Assembly (NCBI GenBank): GCA_003991915.1
Contig: RQTK01000917.1
Location: 44,003-108,002, forward strand
Length of the DNA: 64,000 bases
Direction: 5' to 3'
DNA from: Elysia chlorotica
Taxonomy: Eukaryota; Mollusca; Gastropoda; Plakobranchidae
Positions within the stretch are counted from its first letter, which is position 1. Each line of letters opens with the position of its first letter. The position numbers and the translations under genes are program-made. The notes under the pieces were generated by a model that made no database searches, was not told the origin of the DNA, and worked only from the letters and a program-made list of their open reading frames with translations. This document shows, piece after piece, positions 37,501 through 47,288 of this stretch.

Positions 37501-39290
37501 AAAAAGTTAATGTATTGCATGTCTTTCCATCCATACTTGGTGAGTGAGAATAATAACTGACAAATTAAGAAAAAGAAGTTAATGTATTGTATGTCTTTCC
37601 ATCCATACTTGGTGAGTGAGAATAATAACTGACAAATTAAGACAAAAAGTTAATGTACTGCATGTCTTTCCATCCATACTTGGTGAGTGAGAGTAATAAC
37701 TGACAAATTGAGACAAAAAGTTAATGTATTGCATGTCTTTCCATCCATACTTGGTGAGTGAGAACAAGAACTGACAAATTAAGACAAAAAAGTCAATGTA
37801 TTGCATGTCTTTCCATCCATACTTGGTGAGTGAGAACAAGAACTGACAAATTAAGACAAAAAGTTAATGTATTGCATGTCTTTCCATCCATACTTGGTGA
37901 GTGAGAACAAGAACTGACAAATTAAGACAAAAAGTTAATGTATTGCATGTCTTTCCATCCATACTTGGTGAGTGAGAACAAGAACTGACAAATTAAGACA
38001 AAAAGTTAATGTATTGCATGTCTTTCCATCCATACTTGGTGAGTGAGAACAAGAACTGACAAATTAAGACAAAAAGTTAATGTATTGCATGTCTTTCCAT
38101 CCATACTTGGTGAGTGAGAACAAGAACTGACAAATTAAGACAAAAAGTTAATGTATTGCATGTCTTTCCATCCATACTTGGTGAGTGAGAACAAGAACTG
38201 ACAAATTAAGACAAAAAGTTAATGTATTGCATGTCTTTCCATCCATACTTGGTGAGTGAGTACAATAACTGACAAATTAAGACAAAAAAGTCAATGTATT
38301 GCATGTCTTTCCATCCATACTTGGTGAGTGAGAACAAGAACTGACAAATTAAGACAAAAAGTTAATGTATTGCATGTCTTTCCATCCATACTTGGTGAGT
38401 GAGAGTAAGAACTGACAAATTAAGACAAAAAGTTAATGTATTGCATGTCTTTCCATCCATACTTGGTGAGTGAGAATAACTGACAAAAATAAGACAAAAA
38501 GTTAATGTATTGCATGTCTTTCCATCCATACTTGGTGAGTGAAAATAAGAACTGATAAATTAAGACAAAAAGTTAATTTATTTTATTTACTGAATGTCAA
38601 GAAACTTATCTACTCTAAATTCTGACTTGATGGAGAAAGAAAATTTGTTACTTTGTTCTTTTTGGTACCATACAAAAGGATAATTTAATCAATAACTATT
38701 GCTCTTCATACTTTTTATTGGGTCCTATGTTTTATTCCAACGTTTTTTGTGTGTATCCTTGAAAATGTTAAGTATGATCTTTTAAAAACTTTGTTAACAT
38801 GATATTCCATTTTTGGCCAATGTGAAGGATTTCGCTAAGAACATAGGAGTCGACCACTTTCTGTCATTATACTGAGAAACTGTTAGTTTTCATCATGCCA
38901 ACAATGCTGGCTAGCAATATAAAAAACACTTGACAAAGCATTTGAAGCATTATTTTACATTGTAAGAAGCTGTGGACCTATTTCACAAGTTAGGAAAAAA
39001 TAGATTGAAAATCAACGTGAAGTTTGTTCTTGTTTTGTTTCTTTCTTCTGCTCCCAACTTCCTCTCTGCTCAGCCCCTAGTATTTGTAGTAGCAGCAGTC
39101 TGGTATGTGAAGGTGAGGCAGGGTTTCTGGGCGAACACCGTAATCATGCTATACTACAATATTTTGATTGTGCTATATTTGTGTTTTTACTCTCTTATTT
39201 TTATTTCTATTTCAGATCAAACTGGCCACTGGTAGCGCAGACTGCTTTGTTTCTATTTACACAACACAGAGGAATATCCAGGCTCCCTGA
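15426..39290 (+). CDS. RPTOR: Raptor, mTORC1 scaffold subunit (32 coding exons)
   Basis: Raptor binds mTOR and recruits TOS-motif substrates such as S6K and 4E-BP at the lysosome. Exons: 15426-15593, 16000-16102, 16421-16581, 17281-17361, 17613-17759, 18502-18665, 19178-19234, 19674-19774, 20319-20463, 20933-21113, 21840-21923, 22147-22257, 22487-22561, 22895-22960, 23529-23627, 24301-24393, 25186-25326, 25841-25997, 27023-27097, 28998-29311, 29718-29821, 30722-30803, 31405-31609, 32404-32518, 33255-33406, 33819-33920, 34186-34292, 35173-35303, 35595-35681, 36397-36513, 37126-37255, 39216-39290. All junctions are GT-AG and phase-compatible; they sum to 3930 nt, or 1309 residues plus TGA (human 1335). 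The start is the ATG opening exon 1, with an in-frame TAG upstream at 15357-15359; the N-terminal end then aligns with human through the KIEGS and WRMK-R motifs. Near-identical blocks to human include [20 protein letters not shown] and RALDLLG. Least certain: the linker between exons 18 and 20, where a small exon could be missing, and the start of exon 8. A true gene rather than a retrocopy, because introns are present and no frame is broken. Confidence 0.96.
16000..18665 (+). other. RPTOR: Raptor RNC / caspase-like domain, exons 2-6
   Basis: Exons 2-6 encode residues about 57-275, the raptor N-terminal conserved domain with a caspase-like fold that helps present substrates to mTOR. Visible motifs: [20 protein letters not shown] (57-76), the helix ending [10 protein letters not shown], the His-Gly strand [10 protein letters not shown] (151-160) and [10 protein letters not shown] (196-205). 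In human and, to my knowledge, yeast and plant homologs the fourth residue before the second Gly-containing turn is Asn (HYNGHG); here the codon at 17305-17307 is ATT (Ile153). The histidine and cysteine discussed as the caspase-like pair (His155, Cys198) are present. The domain ends in the conserved [16 protein letters not shown] segment. Confidence 0.93.
17505..17612 (+). repeat. Three 37-bp copies forming the acceptor tract of intron 4
   Basis: A 37-base unit of the form GTTTATGATTGAATTC followed by a T-rich pyrimidine run and CTTCCCAA starts at 17505, 17542 and 17579. The third copy ends in CCCAG and is the acceptor of exon 5. Copies one and two have CCCAACTT there and so no AG. Confidence 0.92.
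18788..18862 (+). repeat. Two tandem 37-bp copies in Raptor intron 6
   Basis: ATTGATTTGACATCTGCATT and the following bases up to CTTCTGTA are repeated back to back. No coding or splice signal is involved. Confidence 0.85.
20319..25997 (+). other. RPTOR: Raptor HEAT/armadillo region, exons 9-18
   Basis: Exons 9-18 encode residues about 328-711, helical repeats that contact mTOR. Recognisable blocks are [77 protein letters not shown] and [14 protein letters not shown]. Many exons here are phase 0 and short (66-181 nt). The last helix, [23 protein letters not shown] in exon 18 (given in two overlapping parts of the protein, residues 660-682), diverges from the human equivalent although the opening ELVVA is kept. 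Confidence 0.92.
25998..26062 (+). repeat. 33-bp tandem duplication at the exon 18 donor
   Basis: The donor GTATGG at 25998 is followed by 33 bases that end in TCTGGAG and are then repeated from 26031, again starting GTATGG. Both donors leave phase 1 and fit exon 19, so the longer form would add 11 residues in frame. Confidence 0.9.
26377..26688 (+). repeat. Four 78-bp tandem copies in Raptor intron 18
   Basis: ACTGTTCAAAGA recurs at 26381, 26459, 26537 and 26615, each followed by CATCTAAAGCAGT-like and CTACAGCTGAATTTT-like segments. The copies differ at several positions, so the array is older than the exon 31 array. Confidence 0.9.
29126..29201 (+). repeat. 42-bp in-frame coding duplication in exon 20
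   Basis: Residues [14 protein letters not shown] are immediately followed by [12 protein letters not shown], encoded by almost identical DNA with a 14-codon period. The duplication is GC-rich compared with the flanking introns and sits in the disordered linker just before the VYSSIW helix. Confidence 0.92.
29807..30000 (+). repeat. Duplication (155-bp period) of the exon 21 end and donor
   Basis: ATGCCCTTCGGGTAAGTG, the end of exon 21 with its donor, occurs at 29811 and again at 29966, followed both times by the same SINE-like intron sequence. The second copy lacks the upstream part of exon 21 and is probably not an exon. Confidence 0.92.
29860..30290 (+). mobile_element. SINE in Raptor intron 21, duplicated head
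   Basis: The head GGCAGCTTAGTTGGTAGACC occurs at about 29868 and again at about 30017 because of the 155-bp duplication. Only the second copy continues through the body to the tail GATGTTGAATGTTAAG near 30237. Confidence 0.75.
30899..31077 (+). repeat. (TC)n microsatellite in Raptor intron 22
   Basis: Interrupted TC array of about 180 bases in the intron between exons 22 and 23; length polymorphism here would not change coding. Confidence 0.95.
32737..32835 (-). mobile_element. SINE head fragment in Raptor intron 24
   Basis: Reverse-strand sequence with a tRNA-like box B (GGTCCAGGTTCAAACCC) next to CTACTGGTTGGGCC. Body and tail are missing. Confidence 0.6.
34496..34870 (-). mobile_element. 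LINE 3' end inside Raptor intron 27, with ATT tail
   Basis: The minus strand encodes [20 protein letters not shown] and then [20 protein letters not shown], the usual end of an RT-type LINE protein. Downstream is a short 3' region that finishes in (ATT)n, seen on the plus strand as (ATA/TAA)n at 34497-34541. It lies antisense to Raptor and adjoins the triplicated acceptor repeat. Confidence 0.8.
34820..35205 (+). repeat. Three tandem copies (about 130 bp) spanning the exon 28 acceptor
   Basis: Copies start at 34820, 34951 and 35081, each with CTTGGCATCT near its start and ending in TGCTGTAACCAG plus the first 30-odd bases of exon 28. Only the third copy leads into full coding sequence (35173-35303). 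In the first two the exon-like sequence runs back into intron, so they are decoy acceptors. Confidence 0.93.
36501..36759 (+). repeat. Two tandem copies (130 bp) spanning the exon 30 donor
   Basis: The last 13 bases of exon 30 (ACATCATAGCCTG), its donor GTAAGT and about 110 bases of intron are repeated at 36631. The first unit ends in TTCTTATTTGTAG, so the repeated 13 bases are flanked by an acceptor-like and a donor sequence. They would form a frame-shifting microexon if used. Confidence 0.93.
37239..38580 (+). repeat. 71-bp minisatellite carrying the exon 31 splice donor, about 19 copies
   Basis: The unit begins within the last bases of Raptor exon 31 and reads TTCCATCCATACTTG followed by the donor GTGAGTGAG, then about 45 bases of intron. 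Counting the exon end itself there are about 19 copies spaced 70-72 bases apart, from 37241 to about 38520, with few differences. If the first donor were skipped, the exon 31 frame would read into a TAA at 37295-37297. Confidence 0.95.
39074..39112 (+). other. Possible in-frame cassette exon in Raptor intron 31
   Basis: A pyrimidine-rich acceptor (CTCTCTGCTCAG) and a donor (GTGAGG) bracket 39 bases, read in phase as 13 codons without a stop ([13 protein letters not shown]). Human Raptor has no matching insertion and the direct exon 31 to 32 join is contiguous with human, so this is probably unused or alternative. Confidence 0.3.
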
Positions 39291-39488
39291 GCTCTCATTC
39301 AGTCCATGGGGGACACATTTCATTTGCGTCTGTGATGCTATAGACATAATCATAATAATACAAGGTGATCAAGAATTAGCACAGACTTTCCTCTTTCAAG
39401 TGTTGGCTGCTTGGATATATCTACTTTAAATGCTAAAGAATGTGATTCAGATGTGAATTTAGTATAATCAAATGTACGCCATATATAA

Positions 39489-39494
39489 AATAAA
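39489..39494 (+). terminator. Candidate poly(A) signal of Raptor
   Basis: AATAAA lies about 200 bases after the Raptor TGA in AT-rich DNA. It is the first canonical hexamer after the stop, but others may exist downstream and no transcript evidence is available. Confidence 0.4.
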
Positions 39495-39510
39495 TAATGT
39501 ATTTCCTAAA

Positions 39511-41715
39511 AAAACTACACCAGGAAGGATTTTGTCCCCATCTTTTAGTACTATTGTTCCCTTTCAAGCTGCCCAAATAGTGTTTGTTTGTTTTTAATCT
39601 ACAATGCTCCCTTTTTTTTTTTTGTCGTAATTTTTTCCCCGGCCTTGGTTAAAGCCCACTCACCCACCGTGCTGGTCTCTGTAAGGATATGAAAAAGCAT
39701 TTGGGAAGAAAATTGTCCAAATTATGGAACATTTTTTTGCTACAAGTTAGGCTAGGTGTTCAATGTTTATGTACAAGTTTCTACTGATTCGCCGTCTTTG
39801 GGCTCATCCAGCTATCAGTACATTACTACATGTATCCTATCTAATATTATGACACGGGTGAAATGTTCTAACCGATACATGTACCAACCTTTTGCATAAC
39901 CTTGTAATATTTTATATTGTATAGATGTGTTTCTTTATCATTCTGTTTTCATTCAATCTTTCGGCAGGTTGTTTTGATTGAGGTTGTTACTGGGTGGGAT
40001 ATGATTTTATGTATTTCTAAAGCTCTTTCTTAAAGTATTTATGTAACCATATGGAAATGTAATATGTTAATGTAATGTAATATGTTGTATTGAATTTTGT
40101 CAAGCTTTTTTTTTTTTTTTTGAAGTATTTGAACTATGAAAGAAATGTTATAAGAATTAAAAGTTTATGTAAAAGAGACAGCAGTTCTCTGATTTGAAGC
40201 ATTGTATACATGAAGGGTTGTGGTTTGGAGAAGTTTTGTTTGCCTTTTCATGCATTCAGTATTTACTTGACATGGGAGAGATTTGTGGATTTTCAGTTGT
40301 TGTTTGAAACCTGAAGCTTACAATTGTTGGTGTCAACTTCCACAACCAAAGTGTTTAAAATCATAATCATATCCGAGATTTTGTTGGTGGGTTTATGTAT
40401 TTTGTCATTACGAGCCACATGAATGTATGTGAGTAAGACTGCAAGGAACAGTTGTTTTATAATTGAGTTAGTTCTGCTAAACATGGATGGGTTTTGTGAA
40501 TTTCCAACTGTTGAAACTTACAATCTTTGTAAGGTCAGTTTTTGTTCTTTTCCCTATTTGTCAAGAAATTGTAAGATAATTGTTGAGTTGTGAGACTTCA
40601 GGTGTGCTTACCATGCTTGAGACATACAGTTGTACATTTGAGAGTTTGCGTCATTAATTTATTCTTTGCTCTGACTGAAATGCTTGGGAGCTAATTTTGC
40701 TGTGAAGTTACATCTTAATCATTTTTTTTTTAAAGTATAAATCATTTCCATAGTAGTATACGCAAACTGCGTAAGCTGAGAAGAAAGCTGTACAGTAGAA
40801 TTGGTCTTGTAAAAAGGTAATGAATATCAAAGTATTCTGGTTTGTAATGAATGTATTATTCCTACAAGTTTTTAAGTTAAAAAAATGCAAATGGTATAAC
40901 TTAATTTAAAAAGTTATGAATTCTAACCTAGGAAACTATCACAGTTTGTAGGGATGTCAAAGAATAACCATGGAATTTGAAAAGCCTCCAACTAAATTAA
41001 AGTTACATGGATGATCTATGTATCTTTTGAATCCCACTCACCTACTCATTATTACGATACTCTAGCAACCAAAGGCAAAGGGTTACTTTGAAGGGTTTCT
41101 GTTATCCTGTGTTAATTCATTGATAACCCAAACGGAAGCAATTTAGTTATTAATATACAAATATGTACTTTTTTTTTTAATTGTTTTTGTATAATATTGA
41201 CCAAAAAGTTGTCAAGATCATTAGAACCAGAAGTAAAAAAAAGGGTATAAGGACTTCAACTTCATCAAAATGTGTCTAGAGAAGAATGGAGATTTCTGAA
41301 AAGCCTTTCAAGAAGGCAGAGTAAAATTTATGTTCATATTTTCAATACATGTTCAAACTATCTTACTTTAACAAGGAAGAAGACGAGGTAGACAATCAGA
41401 CCTGTACATATAGGTTAGCAGTTTTGGTAAAGATGATAAAGATCTCTTAGCTGTAAGTATTAAGTATAACACCTGATCTGTGTAATATTTTAACAATGTT
41501 GGTAAGTACTTTTGTCTAGAAAAAATATTTGCCAGCTTGGAATCCATGTAACTTTAAAGACTGGCTTACTTTGGTGCTCATAGCAAATGTAAGATTTAAG
41601 ATATTTGCAACCTCAGACTTTTAACAACTTATTTCATGAAATCAATCTTTACTTTGAGCTTTAATTTTTTAACCCTTATCCACCAACAGTATTTCAACTT
41701 TTCAGTCCTCAATCG
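39511..41715. other. AT-rich sequence after Raptor
   Basis: No exon-like features. The first part may be longer 3' UTR if the proximal poly(A) signal is not used. Confidence 0.55.
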
Positions 41716-41970
41716 CAAGGGGGTGGGGGCGTGGTGGCCCTGGGGTAGAACATTGGCTTCCAACGCAAAAGGTCCGGGTTCGAGCCCTGGCGATTTCGCT
41801 CCCTACTGGTTGGGTCGGTGTCAGTTTAATGTGACCGGCTGAGACAGGAGTCATGGTATCCCCGCCCTGTCTCGTGTGTGGCAGCACATAAAATTGTCAG
41901 ACGTCAGTCTTGGGGCCCGTCCACAATATAGCATATATAGTGCTGATGTTGGACGTTAAACCAACTCAAC
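41716..41970 (+). mobile_element. tRNA-derived SINE, well preserved
   Basis: The head GGGGTAGAACATTGGCTTCC with AACGC and the box B GGGTTCGAGCCC resembles a tRNA-Gly(TCC). The body runs CTACTGGTTGGGTCGGTGTC, GTGACCGGCTGAGACAGGAG, then AAATTGTCAGACGTCAGTC, and the tail is GATGTTGGACGTTAAACC. This is the best copy of a family seen at least nine more times. Confidence 0.85.
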
Positions 41971-44900
41971 ATCAACAATCTACACTTAATTGGCAAAATG
42001 TTAGAAAATCTTAATCTATTTCTAAGTATATTTATGATTTTACGCTCTTACCCTTTTTTGTGTCGGCCCATAACTTTAGGATATTATTTTGTGTTCCAGC
42101 ATTGCAATCCTTGTTTTCATCAGGGATGGAACAGTATAGAATACAGTAAAAGCCAAACTAGAGGGTCTATAGCCTGTATCTTCTTTTAATTTTTTTTTTT
42201 CCCACGCACTGCCATGAATGTAAACATCCAGATTTTTGTGAATATTATTAACTGTGATATAGGGAGCCATGATGTCTTTCAAGTCATTTTGTGTGTCTAG
42301 TTCATTACTACATGATTTTGTATTTGATATGTTAATGGTAGGAAGAGATGTATCTTAATGATAGACAGAGAGCATTAAAATAGTAGAGATGTACCTTAAT
42401 GATAGATAGAGATCATTACAAGAGTTAAGTAGTTAAGGGCTTTAGAATAAAAGTTATCACCAGTTTCACGACATAAGAGGCAAATCAAAGTTGAATCAAA
42501 ACTATTGCAGAGTAAGGAAAAAGTCGAGTTTGCTTGTAGGGAAAGAAGTTTGATTTTTCCTACTTCAATCTTATCGATTGCTTATTGTTACATATTGTTT
42601 GTACTGAGGTGCTGGTCTTCCAGAGAAGTGAATCTTGATTGCCACCTTCCCTTTCTCTTTCATCTTTATTTTTTCGTTTCTCATGCCAATAATGCAATAT
42701 GTTAGTGAATGCGAGTCTTCAAAGAGATGTGTGACCCAGTTGGAAAACATGAGTCCTGTTTAACAATCAGATGGTTTTTTTTTGTGCTATTTTCATGTGA
42801 AGTAATACTTTTCTATTACAGTCTAAATTTTGTGCACCATTTGGCATTGCTTTTTTTTTAAGCCTGATTGCTTGATGGGCTTCCTTAAGTAGACCCTATA
42901 GACTCTTCCAACTAGGTTACATAGCTCTGTGTGAGTTATCCCATTCCTTACTGAAACATTTGTGCTTTTACATTGTTGTCAAATATTGCCTCATATCCAT
43001 AACTTATAAATTTTCTCTTTTTTTTTTATTATTAAGTTTTCACTGCAGATTGTCTTTGTTTTCTTTGAGCTCTTCAAGGTGGCATTTGTATGAAAATGAT
43101 AGATTTGCCACTAAATTTTTTTTTCAACATGTGCTCAGTCCAGTCCGATTGCAGCGTCTTTTTTCCTCATCTTTTTTTTAGTTTCTTCCATTTCATTGAT
43201 TTTAAGGAGCTTTGTTTTCTTTTGTGAGTTTTTTCATTCCATATTATTTTGGTAAAACACTTAATTTGTTCAACGTCCCGGTGATGCCGTTTCATAAATC
43301 ATATTCATTTCTTTCTTTTCTTTAAATTTTTCTCCTATTTTCAAAATGTATTATTATTTTAAAATTAAATTTCTTCATTTTCACTTTATTTTTTTCCTCA
43401 AGCTCAAATATACTTTACATTTTATTTTTTACCGACCTCTGCTGGCAATAAGTTTCACAGTGATTGAATTGTATGGATTTTCTCTTTAAATAATTTATCT
43501 TGATTATATTAATGTATTATATCATAGGATATGATCATTTAGGTGCAAAGTTTTCTATACATTGTGTACTGAGTTTGCATTCTGGAACAGAGCTCAGGTG
43601 ACAAAAGAAAAGAAAAATAATGCATTTGAATAATCACTTCTCTATTCATAAAAATATAACCATAATCATCAACAATATAACCATAATCATCCATGTACGC
43701 AGTATGTATTTTTTATCTTTTCATCTTTTTTTTTTAACCATTCAATAATATGATATAAACTTGTGTGTCTGCAAGATGTTGAGTGTTCAGGTTGCTGCTA
43801 ATATTTGTCAGACATGACAGCATCTCTCTGTATTGATTCCCATCTGCAATGATTGTGTAGTTTTTGCATTTAACCCACCCCATGGGATAATAATAATAAT
43901 AATAATAATACATGTAATGCATTTGTATTACACATATTCAAAGAAAATGCACTGAGCCAATAATTATAATTTATATAAACATGAATGTATAATACAAACT
44001 AAGAATACAGAAATCAACACCTTACCCGACATGATAATAAAAATGTAAATGTCCAAATTGTATTTAAAGATATACTTATGACAATGATAAAAAAAAATTT
44101 CAGGATGCAATGCATGTAGCAGGGACATAATTTTTTTAATAAAAATTATTTGGGTAAATCAACAAAATTATCCATCTCCTCCCGTATTTTATACATTTAT
44201 ATACGCGTAGATAACTGTTAGCAAGTTTATTCCATTCAAAACTAGTAATAGCAGTAGAAAGTCCTTTACAAGATTTCAATGTAATCTAAAGAAAATTGTA
44301 CCAATCATCCTGTGAAAAGACACTCCACTTAAACCGATTACTCTGGAGAGGTCTGGCTTCAACCACTCGCCTTAAACAATTCATGAGATTTCACAGTTAT
44401 TGGACGTTGGTGGTAGACATCAGAGGTGGTAAACGATCCCATACCTTATAATTTCCTCTTGGTGAAATCCTAATAGACAATTTCTCAGCTATCAGTAGCA
44501 TTGGTCACAATATCATCGCCGTAGTAGGTCTCAAGAGAGAATTGATTTTCATCACCTTCAGTTCCTATAGGAAAAAAAGGTCTGCAGCTGCAGAACAGCT
44601 TTATTATAATTTACAATGGTATCGTATTGAGAATGGAAATAAATAAAATACACCGAAATCTTAATTAAAAGAAAAAAAAACGTTCCTGTCACCATCATAT
44701 TCCTCTTACCACACAAACTATAATACCGGCATACGTAGCCCCATACAGCCACTGAATAAAATGATGAGGTGAAATTACTTTTCGCAATCAAATGTACTTT
44801 TTTGTATCTGTGATTTAGTGGTGGTTCCTGGAAACCCCCAATACATGTACAACCATTCCGAGTACTTGACTGATTACTGTGTCAAGTTGCACCGTGAGGC

Positions 44901-45099
44901 GACTCAAGAGTCCTCCGAGTTGTAAACCGGGTCAGAGCGATCGGAGTGAGCCAGTGATGAGGAACGCAGTGCTCACCAGCCGGGTTGTTGAGAGGTGGGC
45001 GATATCGGGAAGATAATGTTCGGAAAATATCGATAACCGATTTATATTTCGGTTTAGTTTGACGTTGCTGTGCTTCGACGTGGCGTGCAAATGGAGGAG

Positions 45100-45166
<67 letters not shown>

Positions 45167-46069
45167 GGAAAGGACAGGAGAGTTTGAGCTAATGGCTTAC
45201 CCAAAAAGGAACGCCCTATGTGTTACCGCTCTCTATCAGACTACAAGACAATCACTGCTAATTTAAATAAAAAAAAATCTTATGACAAGATTTTTGCATG
45301 CCCGCCTATTATGCAAGAAGAAAAATCTAGGAGTAAAATGCATGATGTTTAACATCACGCCCCAATGGCGTACCCTGTTTGTATTAATTTAACAACATAC
45401 AAAAAAGAAGTGTAAAAGTATTTAAGCATACACGTATATATAGAAAGTTTTTTATATGATATATTATTCTCACTTGTGTTTTGTTGCTAAATGACAACAT
45501 GTTTTAAAAATAATAAAACCAACAAACAACAACAACAAGGACAAAAACCAGCAGCGAACTTAAAATCAACGAGGTATTTTATACGAATTCATTATGACTT
45601 TTTTTTTTCTCATGAAATTGACTGGTGCCGTTTGTTATATTTTATTGTGCGAGGGAACCTTGGCATTAGCTGTTAACAGATAATCGTGAAAAGTTCCTCC
45701 AATTTTGGAGATCATATTATATTTAGTTTAACATGCACTTTGTTTGTTTTGTTGTTGTTGTTTTTTTTTTTGTTGTTTTTTTGTTACTTTTATCAGGGAG
45801 GCTGGTTTTCTAACTGTGATGTTTATGGTTTGCTCCACACAGGGTACACTATGCAATCCAGCAGTTATAGTGCAGTTAATTAGCATGACTTTTACAGTTC
45901 AACGATTCTTTCTATCTGTAATGCAGTATTATGTTAGATTACCATATTTATCTTGTGTGAAGTTGGAAGGCACAAAGATTAGAATAGATCAGGTAGTTAT
46001 GGTGCAGCTCTAAGGATTGGCATACCCTGAGACTTACAAAACTGAAAAACACGTAAACGTTCAAGATTA
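41971..46069. other. AT-rich intergenic DNA
   Basis: Short frames only. Contains an (ATA)n run at about 43889-43911 followed by ATGCATTTGTATTA and GCACTGAGC, which resembles the 3' tail of the LINE at 1890, and the GA run at 45102. Confidence 0.55.
45102..45161 (+). repeat. (GA)n microsatellite
   Basis: Pure GA run of about 60 bases. Confidence 0.93.
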
Positions 46070-46177
46070 GGGGTAGTATGCCCAAGCAAGACGCAGTTTA
46101 CGTCTCGTCATAACAATATAAGAATAAGAAGGGCTACGACGAGACGTAAGCTACGCCATGTTTGTGCATTCTACCCC
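46070..46177. repeat. Hairpin element with 40-bp inverted arms
   Basis: Arm 46070-46109 (GGGGTAG...ACGTCTCGTC) pairs with arm 46138-46177 (GACGAGACGT...CTACCCC) around a 28-base loop. Roughly 33 of 40 positions match, with the inner 15 nearly perfect. It may be a small MITE or a transcribed hairpin. No clear target-site duplication was seen. Confidence 0.8.
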
Positions 46178-46837
46178 AGGGCTTTATTCGACACGAAAAA
46201 AGACCAAACAAAAGCACAAAACAAAAGATACTCACAAAACATACTTTACTTAGTAAACATGCGTGTGTGATAAAATAAGGGAATAAACAACTGTGCATAA
46301 AGCAAAAATTATATATAATATTGATTTTATAATACCATTACATGACAACAGTACAAATAGATACATTTTGAATATCAAATTATTTATATATATTTCTGAA
46401 AAATACCATTACAGTACAAAGAAATAGTTTTAAAAAATAACAAGAAAGATAAAATTTTAAGAGAAAGAGACGAGCATAAAATCAGTACCGGTAGGGGAAA
46501 AAAGGAGGGGGGGGGGGGTATGAAGGAGGACGGAGAACGTAACGAAGTAAGCGCGTTTTCTAATCTATGGTTATTCTTAGAGCAACGTCATACATATTTT
46601 TTTAATTGTTTACTAATCACCACTGCGACGTTCAGCGTTTATTAAAAAAAAGAAAATTGTCACCTCAATTTCCAAGAAATATATTGATAGGGGCTGAATA
46701 TTTATCGCCCTGTACAAGTTCTGTGCAGCTCTCTTCGACTATGTATGAATGATTGATGAAGCCACTGGCAGTGCCACTACGCCTGCGGACTGCGGTAGCC
46801 TACATACAGTGTATTGCGATTCGATTTGATGTCTCTA

Positions 46838-47280
46838 GATCTAGCTGAGGAGATCATCATTTGAGTAGAGAGAAATAGCACTAAAAACAACAGACAGAAA
46901 TAAACCTAGAACCTATTGTTACCTGTGTTGGAAAGCGACTGGAGGTAGAGAATCTAGAGCTCTATTTTTAAAAAAGTGATTTATGAGAGCCATAGATCTA
47001 GATCTAGATTCTAGATCTAGAAATCAAGAATCTAGATAAAGAAATTTTGATCTAGTCTAGTCTTGAGGTTTTATTAGCTATCTTTACGAACCGATATAGA
47101 GACCTAGAATCTGGGTCCTAAATCTAGAGAATTTAGATCTATTATAATCAGGATAAAATCATAGAAAGTTATAAGCTTACCCTTGCATTATAACTGTTCT
47201 GTTATCCAAGATTAGAATCTACAACAGAAAGGCCCAGATCTAAAGTGTACACTCTGAGATTAACATTCTAGACCCACTGA
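46838..47280. promoter_or_regulatory. CTAGATCTAG-rich block before the tetraspanin start codon
   Basis: Many TCTAGA and AGATCTAGATCTAG motifs occur, for example at about 46995-47036, and end just before the ATG at 47289. The same motif family is concentrated upstream of Raptor. It may be 5' UTR or promoter DNA; no TATA box was recognised. Confidence 0.45.
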
Positions 47281-47288
47281 AGCTGAGG

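Larger units (their letters stand above)
31405..39290 (+). other. RPTOR: Raptor C-terminal WD40 propeller, exons 23-32
   Basis: Exons 23-32 encode residues about 904-1309. The block before the propeller has [11 protein letters not shown] and [10 protein letters not shown]; then come [113 protein letters not shown] and finally [13 protein letters not shown]. These follow the order of the human WD repeats. The final exon joins HPYL directly to IKLATGS, equivalent to human HPHWPHLAVGS, so no residue count is lost there. Confidence 0.93.

Noticed and set aside
37579..37839. 86-codon minus-strand frame with internal repeats
   Set aside because: Antisense translation of the 71-bp minisatellite.
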